Source of the DNA: CAWDVR01 sp044869805
GTDB lineage: Bacteria > Acidobacteriota > Thermoanaerobaculia > Multivoradales > SZUA-115
Direction: 5' to 3'
Length of the DNA stretch: 64,000 nt
Assembly (NCBI GenBank): GCA_044869805.1
Contig: JBIOXV010000082.1
Location: 7,452-71,451 of the forward strand
Both the position numbers and the translations under genes were made by a program. The stretch's first letter is position 1. Each line of letters begins with the position of its first letter. Of the stretch, positions 18,163 to 30,072 are shown piece by piece. Below the pieces are notes generated by a model. It saw only the letters and a list, made by a program, of their open reading frames with translations. It searched no databases and had not been told where the DNA came from.

Positions 18163-19665
18163 CTACTCCAAGCCCGGAATCGCGAGCTCGGGCTCGTTCG
18201 CGAAGAAGCCGTCCTCGAACACCAGGTCGTCCTCGCTGCCGAAGACGCCGTCGGCGCCGGCCGAGACCAGCCGGTACGCCTCGCCGTCGCCGGGCTCGTA
18301 GCGGATCTCCCGCTTCCAGGCGTCGAGGCGCTCCCTGGGGCGAAGCTCGTAGGCGGCGGCGACCGCGGCGAGGTCGGCGGGGAGGGCCCCGTTCTCGGCC
18401 AGGTAGACCTCGATCGCCGTGGAGACCTTCCTCATGTGCGCCATGCTGCCGACGGCGTGGGCATGGCGGACGAGGGTGGCCGGGTCGAGCCGAGGAGGCG
18501 GCTCGCTCTCCGAGGAGGACGTTGGGACGGACGGCTGGCGGGAGGCGGGCTCGCGCGAGGCCCCATGCGCCGCCGGCGACAGGCCGGAAGCCGGCTCCTC
18601 GACGCGCGGCTCGGCACCGCTCTCCGGCGAGCGCCAGGCGAGGAGACCCACCACGATCAAGGCCGCCAAAACAGCGGCCGATAGTAGGCCGAAGGCCAGA
18701 TAGCGATCGTCGCCGCGGCGCGCCGGGCGGGAGCCGGCCGCGGCCCTGGCGGGCGAGCGCGCAGTGCCGGGCGAGGAGCTCGCCAAGACCGCGATGCCGG
18801 CCTTGGCACGCTCGAGGTCGGCGATCAGCTCAGGGTAGCTCTGGTAGCGCGCCGCCGGGTCCTTGGCCAGCATGGTTTCGATCACCGCCGCCACCGTCGC
18901 CGGCACCCGCGGGTTGCGCTCCCTGAGCGGCGTCAACGGCGAGCGGACGTGGTGCATGGCCAAGGCCAGCGGAGTGTCGGCCCCGAAGGGAGGCTCGCCG
19001 CCGAGCAGGTGGTAGAAGGTCGCGCCGAGGGAGTAGATGTCGGCGCGGTGGTCGACCGGCGCGCCCTGGGCCTGCTCCGGAGAGATGTAGAGCGGCGTGC
19101 CGATCAGGTGGCCGGTCAGGGTCAAGGAGCCATCGTCGAGCAGGCTCCGGGCGAGGCCGAAGTCCACGATCTTGAGCCGCCCGGCCCCGTCCACCATCAG
19201 GTTGCCGGGCTTGATATCGCGATGGACGATTCCGTTCTCGAGCGCCGCCTCGAGCCCCCGTGCCGCCGCGATCAGGTGGTCGAGGCATCGCCGCCCCGAC
19301 AGATGCCTTCCTTCTTCCAGCGCGGCGGAGAGCGGCTGGCCGTCGACGTGCTCCATCGCGTAGTAGGGCAGGCCCTGGTAGACCCCGCTCGAGTAGATCT
19401 GCGCCACGTTGGGGTGGGCGACCGCCGACAGCGCCTGCACCTCGCGCTCGAAGCGCGCGAAGTGCTCGGGGTCGTCCGCCGCCGACGGGGCGATCATCTT
19501 GATCGCCACCGTGCGCCGGAGGCGGGTGTCGAGGGCCTTGTACACCCTCCCCATGCCCCCGGCGCCGAGCAGCGAGAGCACTCGGAACCCGTCGACCTCC
19601 CGGCCGATGGGATCGGCCTCGGGCCGCGGCCCGAGCCGCAACGTGACGTCCATCGGGGCTGCCAT
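18163..19665 (-). CDS. Ser/Thr protein kinase with pseudopilin (GspG)-like outer domain
   Basis: 500 aa from the ATG at 19665, preceded by CTGGAGGAG. The N-terminal Hanks-type kinase has the G-loop LLGAGGMGRVYKA, VAIK lysine, HRDIKPGN catalytic loop and DFGLAR. It is followed by a Pro/Ala linker, one membrane helix (about 322-344, YLAFGLLSAAVLAALIVVGL) and an outer region. The last 80 residues (about 411-490: MRKVSTAIEVYLAENGALP, then SAGADGVFGSEDDL) look like the C-terminal domain of the type II secretion pseudopilin GspG, including its calcium-site SAGxDG...DD pattern. The topology is that of a transmembrane sensor kinase; ligand and targets are unknown. A longer upstream frame is only the antisense of the protease gene. 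Confidence 0.88.
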   Translation of the reverse strand: MAAPMDVTLRLGPRPEADPIGREVDGFRVLSLLGAGGMGRVYKALDTRLRRTVAIKMIAPSAADDPEHFARFEREVQALSAVAHPNVAQIYSSGVYQGLPYYAMEHVDGQPLSAALEEGRHLSGRRCLDHLIAAARGLEAALENGIVHRDIKPGNLMVDGAGRLKIVDFGLARSLLDDGSLTLTGHLIGTPLYISPEQAQGAPVDHRADIYSLGATFYHLLGGEPPFGADTPLALAMHHVRSPLTPLRERNPRVPATVAAVIETMLAKDPAARYQSYPELIADLERAKAGIAVLASSSPGTARSPARAAAGSRPARRGDDRYLAFGLLSAAVLAALIVVGLLAWRSPESGAEPRVEEPASGLSPAAHGASREPASRQPSVPTSSSESEPPPRLDPATLVRHAHAVGSMAHMRKVSTAIEVYLAENGALPADLAAVAAAYELRPRERLDAWKREIRYEPGDGEAYRLVSAGADGVFGSEDDLVFEDGFFANEPELAIPGLE

Positions 19666-19764
19666 CGGCGGCTCCTCCAGCGGCGTGTGGCTGGGTAGCC
19701 GATCTGCTGGAACCTGTGAGGCGAATCCTACCCCAGCGGAGGCAAGGAGAGGTGCCGAGGCGAG

Positions 19765-19790
19765 GAGGGCCGGCGTAGCCGCCGGCCCTC
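19765..19790 (-). terminator. Intercistronic hairpin behind the tricorn gene
   Basis: Perfect 11-bp stem, GAGGGCCGGCG (19765-19775) with CGCCGGCCCTC (19780-19790), loop TAGC. It lies 12 bp past the protease stop and 99 bp before the kinase start on the minus strand. No T-run follows on either strand, so it may attenuate or protect mRNA ends rather than terminate fully. Confidence 0.45.
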
Positions 19791-19802
19791 GACCTCGATC
19801 GG

Positions 19803-23231
<3,429 letters not shown>

Positions 23232-23297
23232 GCTCTACCTCTCCAGGTTGGGGTCGACGAGCTTACTACGCTTGTCGTTGGAAAAGGTTGCCGGGGT

Positions 23298-23326
23298 TTG
23301 CGACCCCCTTCGCTTTACCCTATGCT
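23298..23326 (+). promoter_or_regulatory. Predicted sigma-70-type promoter
   Basis: TTGCGA (23298-23303), 17-nt spacer, TATGCT (23321-23326), located 90 bp before the start of the cysteine-synthase-like gene in the 184-bp divergent gap with the tricorn gene. Four of six bases match each consensus hexamer. This is the only promoter in the window I would place from sequence alone. Confidence 0.45.
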
Positions 23327-23415
23327 TGCAGCCGCTCGCGACTCCCCGCAGCACCGCGGACGCTGGCGTCTAGGACCCCATTCCATCGCTCCAAGCTGGG
23401 AGAAGGGCTCTCTCG

Positions 23416-24414
23416 ATGGAGATTCACGACCATATTCTGCAAACGCTGGGCAACACGCCGCTCGTCCGCCTGGCAAGGTTCTCCCCCCACGGCGCGCCGC
23501 TCGCCGCCAAGGTCGAGTTCTTCAATCCCGGGGCGAGCGTCAAGGATCGGATCGGGCTGGCGATGATCGAGGCGGCCGAGAAAGCGGGCCTCTTGAAGCC
23601 GGGCGGCCTGATCGTCGAGCCCACCTCCGGCAACACCGGCGTCGGCCTGGCGATGGCGGCGATCCTCAAGGGCTACCGGCTGATCTGCACCGCGGCGGAG
23701 AAGATCCCGAAAGAGAAGGTGGCTCTGCTCGAGGCCTACGGCGCCAAGGTCATCATCTGCCCGCTCGACGTCGAGCCCGACGATCCCCGCTCCTACTACA
23801 AGGTCGCCGAGCGCATCCGCGACGAGCAGGGCGCCTTCCTGCCCTACCAGTACTACAACCAGGCCAATCCCGGGGCCCACTACGCGACCACCGGGCCCGA
23901 GATCTGGCGCCAGACCGACGGCAAGGTCACCCACTGGGTGGCCGGCATCGGCACCGGCGGCACGGTGACCGGCGCCGGCAAGTTCCTCAAGGAGCAGAAC
24001 CCCGACATCCGGGTGATCGCCGTCGACCCGGTAGGCAGCATCTACGCCTACTACAAGCAGCACGGTGTGATACCGCCGCCCGAGGAGCAGGGCAACTACC
24101 TGATCGACGGCATCGGCGGCTCGATCAAGGCCTCCTCGGCGTGGCTCGAGTACGTGGACGACATCATCAGCGTCGACGACAAGACCGCCTACCAGACGAC
24201 CCTCGAGCTGGCGCGCACCGAGGCCATCTTCGGCGGCTCCTCGAGCGGCGCGGCAGCCGCCGGCGCGCGCCGCATCGCCGCGGATCTGCCGGCCGACGCC
24301 CTGGTGGTGACCCTCTTCCCGGACTCCGGCGAGCGCTATTTGTCGCGCCTCAACGAGCAGTGGATGCGGGCCAAGGGCTTGCTCGACGAGCCGGGCGGGA
24401 GCGGCGAGAGCTGA
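23416..24414 (+). CDS. PLP-dependent cysteine synthase / cystathionine beta-synthase-like enzyme
   Basis: 332 aa, fold type II PLP enzyme. Lys43 in ASVKDRIG is the Schiff-base residue, PTSGNTGVG binds the substrate carboxylate, GTGGTVTG binds PLP phosphate and GGSSSGA lies near the end. The segment YNQANPGAHYATTGPEIW is characteristic of cystathionine beta-synthase catalytic domains and their CysK-like relatives. No CBS regulatory domain is attached. It makes cysteine from O-acetylserine plus sulfide, or cystathionine from serine plus homocysteine; the choice cannot be settled here. GGGAGAAGGG lies upstream of the start. The last base of its stop is the first base of the next gene's ATG, so the two are coupled. 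Confidence 0.92.
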   Translation: MEIHDHILQTLGNTPLVRLARFSPHGAPLAAKVEFFNPGASVKDRIGLAMIEAAEKAGLLKPGGLIVEPTSGNTGVGLAMAAILKGYRLICTAAEKIPKEKVALLEAYGAKVIICPLDVEPDDPRSYYKVAERIRDEQGAFLPYQYYNQANPGAHYATTGPEIWRQTDGKVTHWVAGIGTGGTVTGAGKFLKEQNPDIRVIAVDPVGSIYAYYKQHGVIPPPEEQGNYLIDGIGGSIKASSAWLEYVDDIISVDDKTAYQTTLELARTEAIFGGSSSGAAAAGARRIAADLPADALVVTLFPDSGERYLSRLNEQWMRAKGLLDEPGGSGES

Positions 24415-24896
24415 TGGCCATCACCTCCGAGGGGTTCCGGGACGCGCTGCGCCACTTCCCGGCGGGGGTGACCATCCTGACTATCAAGCTCGGCGACGAG
24501 GTCCACGGGCTGACCGTCTCCGCCTTCGCCTCGGTATCGCCCGAGCCGCCGCTCATCGCCGTGGTCATCGACCGCCGGCACCACGCCCACCAGATGCTGG
24601 AGACGGACGGCGCGGTGTTCGCCGTCAACATCCTGGCCGGCGACCAGGAGGAGCTCTCCGATCGCTTCGCCTGGACGCCCTCCGAGGAGCGTTTCGGCGC
24701 CGGCCGTTGGACCACTGCCGCGACCGGTGCGCCGATCCTCGAGGATGCGCTGGCCTGGCTCGACTGCCGGGTCTGGGGCCGGCACGAGGCCGGCACCCAC
24801 TGGATCTACGTCGGCGAGGTGCTGGCGAGCGGCGTGCCGAGGAGCGACGAGCCGCCGCTGATCTACTGGAACCGAAGCTACCGGCGTTTGACTTGA
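24414..24896 (+). CDS. Flavin reductase-like (FMN-binding split barrel) protein
   Basis: 160 aa beginning at the ATG that overlaps the previous stop (TGATG). It shows flavin-reductase domain blocks: FRDALRHFPAGVTILTI, HGLTVSAFASVSPEPPLIAV, FAVNILAGDQEELSDRFA and a closing HWIYVGEV. Such proteins reduce FMN or FAD with NAD(P)H and supply flavin to a monooxygenase or act as a nitroreductase-like enzyme. No partner monooxygenase is nearby. A much longer frame covering this position is only the antisense of the tricorn gene. Confidence 0.9.
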   Translation: MAITSEGFRDALRHFPAGVTILTIKLGDEVHGLTVSAFASVSPEPPLIAVVIDRRHHAHQMLETDGAVFAVNILAGDQEELSDRFAWTPSEERFGAGRWTTAATGAPILEDALAWLDCRVWGRHEAGTHWIYVGEVLASGVPRSDEPPLIYWNRSYRRLT

Positions 24897-24907
24897 GGGA
24901 GATGCCC

Positions 24908-26185
24908 ATGCGGCTGGCAATCGGAGCTCTGGTGGTGGCCACCCTGCTGGCGGCCGGCGGCGCCTGGGGAGAGGAGGGAGGCCCGGGGATGGAACGATTC
25001 CGCTTGTTGCTCCGCGAAGCACCGCTGATCGACGGCCACAACGACCTGCCCTGGGCCCTGCGCGACAAGTACGGCGGCAAGCTCGACGCCGTCGACCTGA
25101 GGCAGGACCTCTCCACCGGCGACAAGGCCCTGCACACCGACCTGCCGCGCCTGGCGCAGGGCGGTGTTGGCGCTCAGTTCTGGTCGGTCTACGTGCCGGT
25201 CGAGCTCGAGGGAGCCAGGGCGGTGGAGGCCGTCTTCGAGCAGATCGACGTCGTGCACCGCCTCTGCGCCCGCTACCCGGACACCTTCGAGCTCGCGCTC
25301 ACGGCCGCCGACGTCGAGCGCATCGCCAAGGCCGGGAGGATCGCCTCGCTCGTCGGCATGGAGGGCGGGCACTCGATTCACGACTCGCTCGCCCTGCTGC
25401 GCCGCGCCTACGACGCCGGCGCGCGGTACATGACCCTGACGCACTGGAAGAGCACGGCCTGGGCCGACTCGGCGACCGACGCCCCCAAGCACGGCGGCCT
25501 GACGCGGTTCGGCGAGGAGGTGGTGCGCGAGATGAACCGGCTCGGCATGCTGGTCGACCTCTCTCACGTCTCGGCCGAAACCATGCACGACGCGCTCGCC
25601 GTGGCCGCTGCGCCGGTCATCTTCTCGCACTCCTCGGCGCGCGGCGTGACGCCCCACGTGCGCAACGTGCCGGATGACGTGCTGGCAAAGCTCAGGGACA
25701 ACGGCGGTGTGGCGATGGTGACCTTCGTGCCGGCCTTCGTCAGCGAGGAGGTCCGCCACTGGGAGGCCGACGAGGCGGCGGAGAAGGCGCGGCTCGACGT
25801 GATCCACGTGGGCGACCCGGAAAGCGCCAAGCAGCCGCTCGAGGCCTGGCGGAAGGCCCATCCCGCACCGCGCGCCACTCTCGCCCAGGTGGCGGACCAC
25901 CTCGACCACCTGCGACAGGTGGCGGGCGCCGATCACATCGGCATCGGCTCGGACTTCGACGGCATCGAGCAGGGGCCGATGGGTCTCGAGGACGTCTCCA
26001 CCTACCCGGCGCTCTTCGCCGAGCTCTCGCACCGCGGCTGGCCGGACGAGGATCTGAAGAAGGCCGCGGGCGGCAACGTGCTGCGCGCGCTGCGCGATGC
26101 CGAGCGCGTTGCAGCGCGCTTGCGCACCGAGCGGCCGGCGTCGGAGGCGAAGATCGAGGAGCTGGACGCAGAGCCGAAGCCGTAG
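24908..26185 (+). CDS. Membrane dipeptidase, peptidase family M19
   Basis: 425 aa from the ATG at 24908, which lies 7 nt behind GAGGGA; an in-frame ATG at 24902 is too close to that site. It has a signal peptide (LAIGALVVATLLAAGGAWG). Zinc ligands and the catalytic frame are visible: His44-x-Asp46 in IDGHNDLPW, Glu in GMEGGHS, His in DLSHVS, His in FSHSSARG and Asp in IGSDFDG. Renal-dipeptidase-like enzymes cleave dipeptides, including D-amino-acid ones, in the periplasm. It lies 11 bp after the flavin reductase gene and is followed by REP-like hairpins. Confidence 0.93.
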   Translation: MRLAIGALVVATLLAAGGAWGEEGGPGMERFRLLLREAPLIDGHNDLPWALRDKYGGKLDAVDLRQDLSTGDKALHTDLPRLAQGGVGAQFWSVYVPVELEGARAVEAVFEQIDVVHRLCARYPDTFELALTAADVERIAKAGRIASLVGMEGGHSIHDSLALLRRAYDAGARYMTLTHWKSTAWADSATDAPKHGGLTRFGEEVVREMNRLGMLVDLSHVSAETMHDALAVAAAPVIFSHSSARGVTPHVRNVPDDVLAKLRDNGGVAMVTFVPAFVSEEVRHWEADEAAEKARLDVIHVGDPESAKQPLEAWRKAHPAPRATLAQVADHLDHLRQVAGADHIGIGSDFDGIEQGPMGLEDVSTYPALFAELSHRGWPDEDLKKAAGGNVLRALRDAERVAARLRTERPASEAKIEELDAEPKP

Positions 26186-26189
26186 CGGC

Positions 26190-26284
26190 GGGCGACCACG
26201 AGGGTCGCCCCTACGGCAGATGGACAGGTCCTCACGGAGGGGCGGGCCTCGTGCCCGCCCTTGGCCCGAGTGACCACGAGGGTC
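26190..26284. repeat. REP-like cluster of three hairpins
   Basis: Three short palindromes share the loop ACGAG or its complement. GGGCGACC/GGTCGCCC (26190-26197, 26203-26210) is the first. GGGCGGGC/GCCCGCCC (26240-26247, 26253-26260) with loop CTCGT is the second. GACC/GGTC (26272-26275, 26281-26284) is the third. They fill the convergent gap between the dipeptidase and oxidoreductase genes, where they may also act as bidirectional terminators. Confidence 0.75.
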
Positions 26285-26287
26285 GCC

Positions 26288-27301
26288 CTACGAGATCGCC
26301 AGCACGATCTTCCCGAAGTGCCGGCCCGCCGCCATGTGCTCGAGGGCGGCGCGGGCCTCGGTCCAGGGGAAGACCCGATCGACGACTGGCCGCAGGTCGT
26401 GGGCCGCGATGGCGCGGTTCATGGCCTCGAAGGACTCGCGGTCCCCGGCCAGGATGCCCTGCACCCGCACCCGCTGCATGAAGATCGGCACGATCGAGAG
26501 CTCGGCGGCGCCGCCGGCGAGCACCCCGATGAGCGCGATGGTGCCGCCGAAGCGGATGGCGGCGAGCGACTGGGCGAGCGTCCCCGCCCCGCCGACCTCC
26601 AACACCACGTCCACGCCTCGGCCGCCCGTCAGCTCCTTGGCCACCGCCCCCCACTTCGGCGTCGAGCGGTAGTTGATCGTCTCCCAGGCGCCGAGCTCGC
26701 GGGCCCGCGCCAGCTTCTCGTCGCTCCCCGAGGTGACGATCACAAGCGCCCCGGCGAGGCGCGCGAGCTGAAGGGCGAAGATCGACACTCCGCCCGTCCC
26801 TTGCACCAGCACAATGTGGCCGGGCTCGACGCCGCCCTCGGTGAAGAGCGCGTTCCAGGCGGTGACCGCGGCGCAGGGCAGGGTCGAGGCCTCCTCGTAG
26901 CTCAGGTTCTCGGGGATCGCGACGCAGCCTTCCTCGGAGATCACGATCTCCTCGGCGAGTGTGCCGTCGAGCGGCCCGCCGAGGGTGGCGCGGACCCTCT
27001 CCCGCGTGGGCTCGCCGGCGACCCACGGCGGCGCGAACGTGGGCGTCACCCGGTCGCCAATCGCGAACCGCGTGACGCCGGGGCCGACCGCGACCACCTC
27101 GCCGGCGCCGTCCGAGCAGGGGATGAAGGGCAGCGGCTGGCGCGGGTTGTAGCGGCCCTCGACCATCAACCAGTCACGGTAGTTGAGCGAGACGGCGGAG
27201 AGCGCCACCCGCACCTCGCCGCGCCCCGGCTCGCGGGCCGGTCGCTCGGCGAGGACGAGGTGATCGAGCCCGAAGGCCCCCTGGACCTCAAACGCTCTCA
27301 T
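26288..27301 (-). CDS. Zinc-free MDR-family NAD(P)-dependent oxidoreductase (quinone oxidoreductase-like)
   Basis: 337 aa, medium-chain dehydrogenase/reductase. The N-terminal GroES-like domain has LNYRDWLMVEGRY and PFIPCSDGAGEVVAVG. The Rossmann half has VLVQGTGGVSIFALQLARLAGA and VIVTSGSDEKL. The LNYRDxLM pattern in place of catalytic Cys is typical of the zinc-free quinone-oxidoreductase subgroup. Substrate unknown. The start at 27301 has GAGGG 8 nt upstream; a TTG at 27316 would overlap the toxin stop but gives no better fit. It follows the VapBC genes on the same strand and could be read with them. Confidence 0.9.
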   Translation of the reverse strand: MRAFEVQGAFGLDHLVLAERPAREPGRGEVRVALSAVSLNYRDWLMVEGRYNPRQPLPFIPCSDGAGEVVAVGPGVTRFAIGDRVTPTFAPPWVAGEPTRERVRATLGGPLDGTLAEEIVISEEGCVAIPENLSYEEASTLPCAAVTAWNALFTEGGVEPGHIVLVQGTGGVSIFALQLARLAGALVIVTSGSDEKLARARELGAWETINYRSTPKWGAVAKELTGGRGVDVVLEVGGAGTLAQSLAAIRFGGTIALIGVLAGGAAELSIVPIFMQRVRVQGILAGDRESFEAMNRAIAAHDLRPVVDRVFPWTEARAALEHMAAGRHFGKIVLAIS

Positions 27302-27312
27302 CGAGGGTGCCC

Positions 27313-27768
27313 TCAATCGGGCTCGTGGACGAGGTGAGTCTCTCGGCCGCCGGTGGGATAGAGGTCCGATCTCAGGAGTGTAAAGCCCTCTCCGGCAGTC
27401 AGGGTTTCATCGAAGGTTACCGTGTCGCGGCACCCTGAGCGGCGGCACTGCCGCCCGATCATGTAGTCCGCGAAATCGCCTCGGCCGCGACGAAAGTCCT
27501 CGAGCGCAGCCCGCACCAGATCCGAGTCCTGCACGATCAGCAGCTTTCGGTTCAGCAGCCCCTCGACCACCATCGCCTGCGCGGTGCGGTCGCGACGATA
27601 GCGCCGCCCCTTGAGCGTCCAGACGATCTCGCACAGGGCCACAGTGGTCAGAAAGAGGGCTTCCCCGCTTTCCTCCGCTTCGTCCAGAAACTGGCTTGCC
27701 AGAGCATCGAACGGCGGCTCGTCCTGGGCCAGGTAGCGAAGCAGCACGTTCGTATCGAGCCCCCTCAC
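27313..27768 (-). CDS. vapC: PIN-domain toxin (VapC family)
   Basis: 151-aa PIN-domain ribonuclease. The acidic metal-binding residues are placed as in VapC: Asp5 (MRGLDTNVLLR), Glu47 (ALCEIVWTL), Asp98/Asp101 (GDFADYMIG) and Asp120 (VTFDETL). VapC toxins cleave tRNA or rRNA and are silenced by the cognate antitoxin. The start overlaps the antitoxin stop by 4 bp. The C-terminal tail of about 25 residues after the last acidic residue is a little longer than in many VapCs. Confidence 0.92.
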   Translation of the reverse strand: MRGLDTNVLLRYLAQDEPPFDALASQFLDEAEESGEALFLTTVALCEIVWTLKGRRYRRDRTAQAMVVEGLLNRKLLIVQDSDLVRAALEDFRRGRGDFADYMIGRQCRRSGCRDTVTFDETLTAGEGFTLLRSDLYPTGGRETHLVHEPD

Positions 27769-28037
27769 CTCTTGTAGCTCCGGAGAATGCGCTCGTCGTC
27801 CTCGGCCACGGCTTCGAGCAGGGACTCATGCATCTCTTCGAGCGTCACCGGCTTCATCCCCGGCCGATGAAGCATGCCGGCGAGCTCTTTGATCGAGCGG
27901 CCGACCTTGCGTATCCGCACCGCGCCGCTTTCTTCGATCGTGAACTCGAGCCGGTCCCCTGCATTGGCCCGGAGAAAATCCCGCACCTCCTTGGGGATCG
28001 TGATCTGTCCTTTGCTGGTGACGGTAGCCGCTGCCAT
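27765..28037 (-). CDS. vapB: AbrB/MazE-type antitoxin (VapB)
   Basis: 90 aa. The first 45 residues are a swapped-hairpin AbrB DNA-binding domain (ATVTSKGQITIPKEVRDFLR), followed by an acidic helical tail (LEEMHESLLEAVAEDDERI) that should wrap the toxin. It precedes vapC with 4-bp overlap, the normal order. It probably represses its own operon by binding the inverted repeat at 28041-28065, directly before the start codon. Confidence 0.92.
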   Translation of the reverse strand: MAAATVTSKGQITIPKEVRDFLRANAGDRLEFTIEESGAVRIRKVGRSIKELAGMLHRPGMKPVTLEEMHESLLEAVAEDDERILRSYKR

Positions 28038-28040
28038 GAA

Positions 28041-28065
28041 TTCTCCTTACCGCAGGTAAGGAGAA
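28041..28065 (-). promoter_or_regulatory. Operator-like perfect inverted repeat overlapping the vapB ribosome binding site
   Basis: TTCTCCTTACC (28041-28051) and GGTAAGGAGAA (28055-28065) are perfect 11-bp arms around 3 nt. On the coding strand the arm nearer the gene contains AAGGAGAA, which is the vapB Shine-Dalgarno sequence (start at 28037). AbrB-type antitoxins bind such dyads, so autorepression is likely; an RNA hairpin hiding the binding site is also possible. Confidence 0.7.
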
Positions 28066-28097
28066 TCTACACCAGTCTCGTTTCTCGATGCAAGACG

Positions 28098-29549
28098 CTA
28101 TTGCCCGTCGCGCTCCGGAGCGCGCCCGAAGTCGCCCTCCATCTCGGCCGCGGCATAGGCGAGGAGCGCGTGGGCCGCCACGTTCTGGCGCAGGCCCGCC
28201 TCGTCCACCTGCGCCAGCGTGTCGTTGACCGTGTGGTGGACGTCGAAGTAGCGGGTGGCGTCCTGCCACAGGGCGAAGAGCGGCACGCGGGCGGGGGCGA
28301 GTGGCGAGAGATCGGCGCCGCCGCGGCCCTCGTTGCCGCCCTGCTCCACGCCCAGCGGCGCGAGCAGCCGGGCCACGGCCTCGACCGCCGGCAGCGCCGC
28401 GGGCTCGACCCCCGAGCTCAACGCCCACACCGCATCGGCCCCGAGGTCGGCCTCGACCGCGGCCACGTGCCGGGGAAGCTCCGCCTCGTGAGCCACGGCG
28501 TAGGCCCTGGCGCCGGAGAGGCCGAACTCCTCGTTGGCGAACAGCACCACGCGCACGGTGCGGCGCGGGCGCTCTCGCAGCTCGGCGATCAGCTTGGCGG
28601 CGGCGACCGCGATGGCGCAGCCGGCGCCGTCGTCGAGCGCGCCCTGGCCGAGGTCCCAGGAGTCCAGGTGGGCACCCAGCAGCACGATCTCCTCCGGCTT
28701 CTCGCGGCCGCGCACCTCGGCGATCACGTTGGCGGACTGCTCGTCGGGGAGCACGCGGGTGGTGAGCCGCAGGCGGAAGCGCACCGGCTTGCCGGAGGCG
28801 GCCTGCGCGGCGAGGAGATCGGAGTCCGGGTTGGAGAGCGCCGCGGCCGGGATCCTCGCCACGCCGTCCAGGTAGCGGGTGGCGCCGGTGTGGGCGATGC
28901 GGTCGTTCGAGGTGCCGGCGGAGCGGATGAGCAGGGCCACGGCGCCCTTCTTCGCCGCCTCGCTCGGGCCGGCGCCCCGCTTGGCCACGGCACGGCCGTA
29001 GCCCGACGCGTCGCGGGTCGCCTCCATCACGCCGTCGATGAACACGATCTTGCCCGCGGCGGCGCCCTCCGGCAGCGCCTTGAGCGCGTCGAGCGACTCG
29101 ACGCGCAGCACCTCGGCCTCGAGCCCGGCGTCCGGCGTGGGGGCGCTGCCGCCCAGCGCGGTCAGCACCACGAGCTGCGGATAAGGGGCGAGGATCTCGC
29201 CGCTTGCTTCCCCGCGCTCCCAGTGCGGCACGGTCACGGGCTCGGCGCGCACCTCGTCGAAGCCCAGCTCGCGGAGCTTGGCGAGCGCCCACTCCACGGC
29301 CCGCCGGTCGCCAGCCGAGCCCGCGAGCCGCGGGCCCACCTCGACCGACAGCGAGCGCACGAGCTGGTAGGCGAGATCGCTGCCCCCCGCGCGCTCGCGC
29401 AGGCCCTCGGCTGCGCGCGCCAGCTCGTCGGAGAGCGGCGGCGGCGAGGCTGCCTCGGCCACGCAGCCGAGCAGGCAGAGCGCCGAGAGCGTGAATGCCG
29501 CGGCCAGCGCCGGCCGGCCGATCCTCTCCAAGTCACGCGGCACGCTCAT
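28098..29549 (-). CDS. M28 family zinc peptidase, lipoprotein
   Basis: 483 aa with a lipobox (LLGC, Cys29). A PA-like insert domain (about 120-260) is followed by the M28 di-zinc catalytic core. Ligands are visible as GAHLDSWDLG (His, Asp), GALDDGAG (bridging Asp), FANEEFGL (Glu-Glu) and YFDVHHTVNDTL (His). Such enzymes are aminopeptidases or glutamate-carboxypeptidase relatives, here probably anchored in the periplasm or outer membrane. Its start overlaps the HIT gene stop by 4 bp. Confidence 0.92.
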   Translation of the reverse strand: MSVPRDLERIGRPALAAAFTLSALCLLGCVAEAASPPPLSDELARAAEGLRERAGGSDLAYQLVRSLSVEVGPRLAGSAGDRRAVEWALAKLRELGFDEVRAEPVTVPHWERGEASGEILAPYPQLVVLTALGGSAPTPDAGLEAEVLRVESLDALKALPEGAAAGKIVFIDGVMEATRDASGYGRAVAKRGAGPSEAAKKGAVALLIRSAGTSNDRIAHTGATRYLDGVARIPAAALSNPDSDLLAAQAASGKPVRFRLRLTTRVLPDEQSANVIAEVRGREKPEEIVLLGAHLDSWDLGQGALDDGAGCAIAVAAAKLIAELRERPRRTVRVVLFANEEFGLSGARAYAVAHEAELPRHVAAVEADLGADAVWALSSGVEPAALPAVEAVARLLAPLGVEQGGNEGRGGADLSPLAPARVPLFALWQDATRYFDVHHTVNDTLAQVDEAGLRQNVAAHALLAYAAAEMEGDFGRAPERDGQ

Positions 29550-29980
29550 GTGCCCTCCTCGGCGAGGGCGGAGGCGAGCTTCTCCGCCAGCGCCTGGCCC
29601 GCGTCCGGCTCCAGCCGGCCGGCCCGCCAGTCGATGCCGAGGCCGCTGCCGGCGAACTTGGGGATGATGTGGAAGTGGACGTGCATCACCACCTGGTGGG
29701 CGGCGGCGCCGTTGTTCTGCAGCACGTTATACGCGGTCGCGCCCGTCACCCGCTTGACCGCCCGCGCCAGGCGCGGCAGCACGCGGCCGAGGGCGGCGGC
29801 AGCCTCGTCGGAGAGCTCGTCGAGGTGCGCCTTGCGCTCCTTGGGGATCACCAGCAGGTGGCCCCGCGAGAGAGGGTTGATGTCCAGAAAGGCGAGCACC
29901 TGCTCGTCCTCGTAGACGCGGTGGCAGGGGATCTCGCTGTCCAGGATGCGGTCGAAGATGGTGCGCTCGCGTTCGCTCAT
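29546..29980 (-). CDS. HIT-family nucleotide hydrolase
   Basis: 144 aa. The histidine triad HVHFHII has His100, His102 and His104. The upstream segments IFDRILDSEIPCHRVYED and LDINPLSRGHLLVIPK are those of the Hint/HIT branch. These enzymes hydrolyse nucleoside phosphoramidates and similar adducts. It is coupled to the M28 peptidase gene by a 4-bp overlap, a pairing with no obvious functional link. Confidence 0.94.
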   Translation of the reverse strand: MSERERTIFDRILDSEIPCHRVYEDEQVLAFLDINPLSRGHLLVIPKERKAHLDELSDEAAAALGRVLPRLARAVKRVTGATAYNVLQNNGAAAHQVVMHVHFHIIPKFAGSGLGIDWRAGRLEPDAGQALAEKLASALAEEGT

Positions 29981-30072
29981 GGCGTGGGATTCTCGCGCTG
30001 GTCTTGGTGCCGGGCCGTGGATGCGCCTATGATAGTAGGAGTTCGGAACGGACGAACCAAGCCTCGAAGGCC

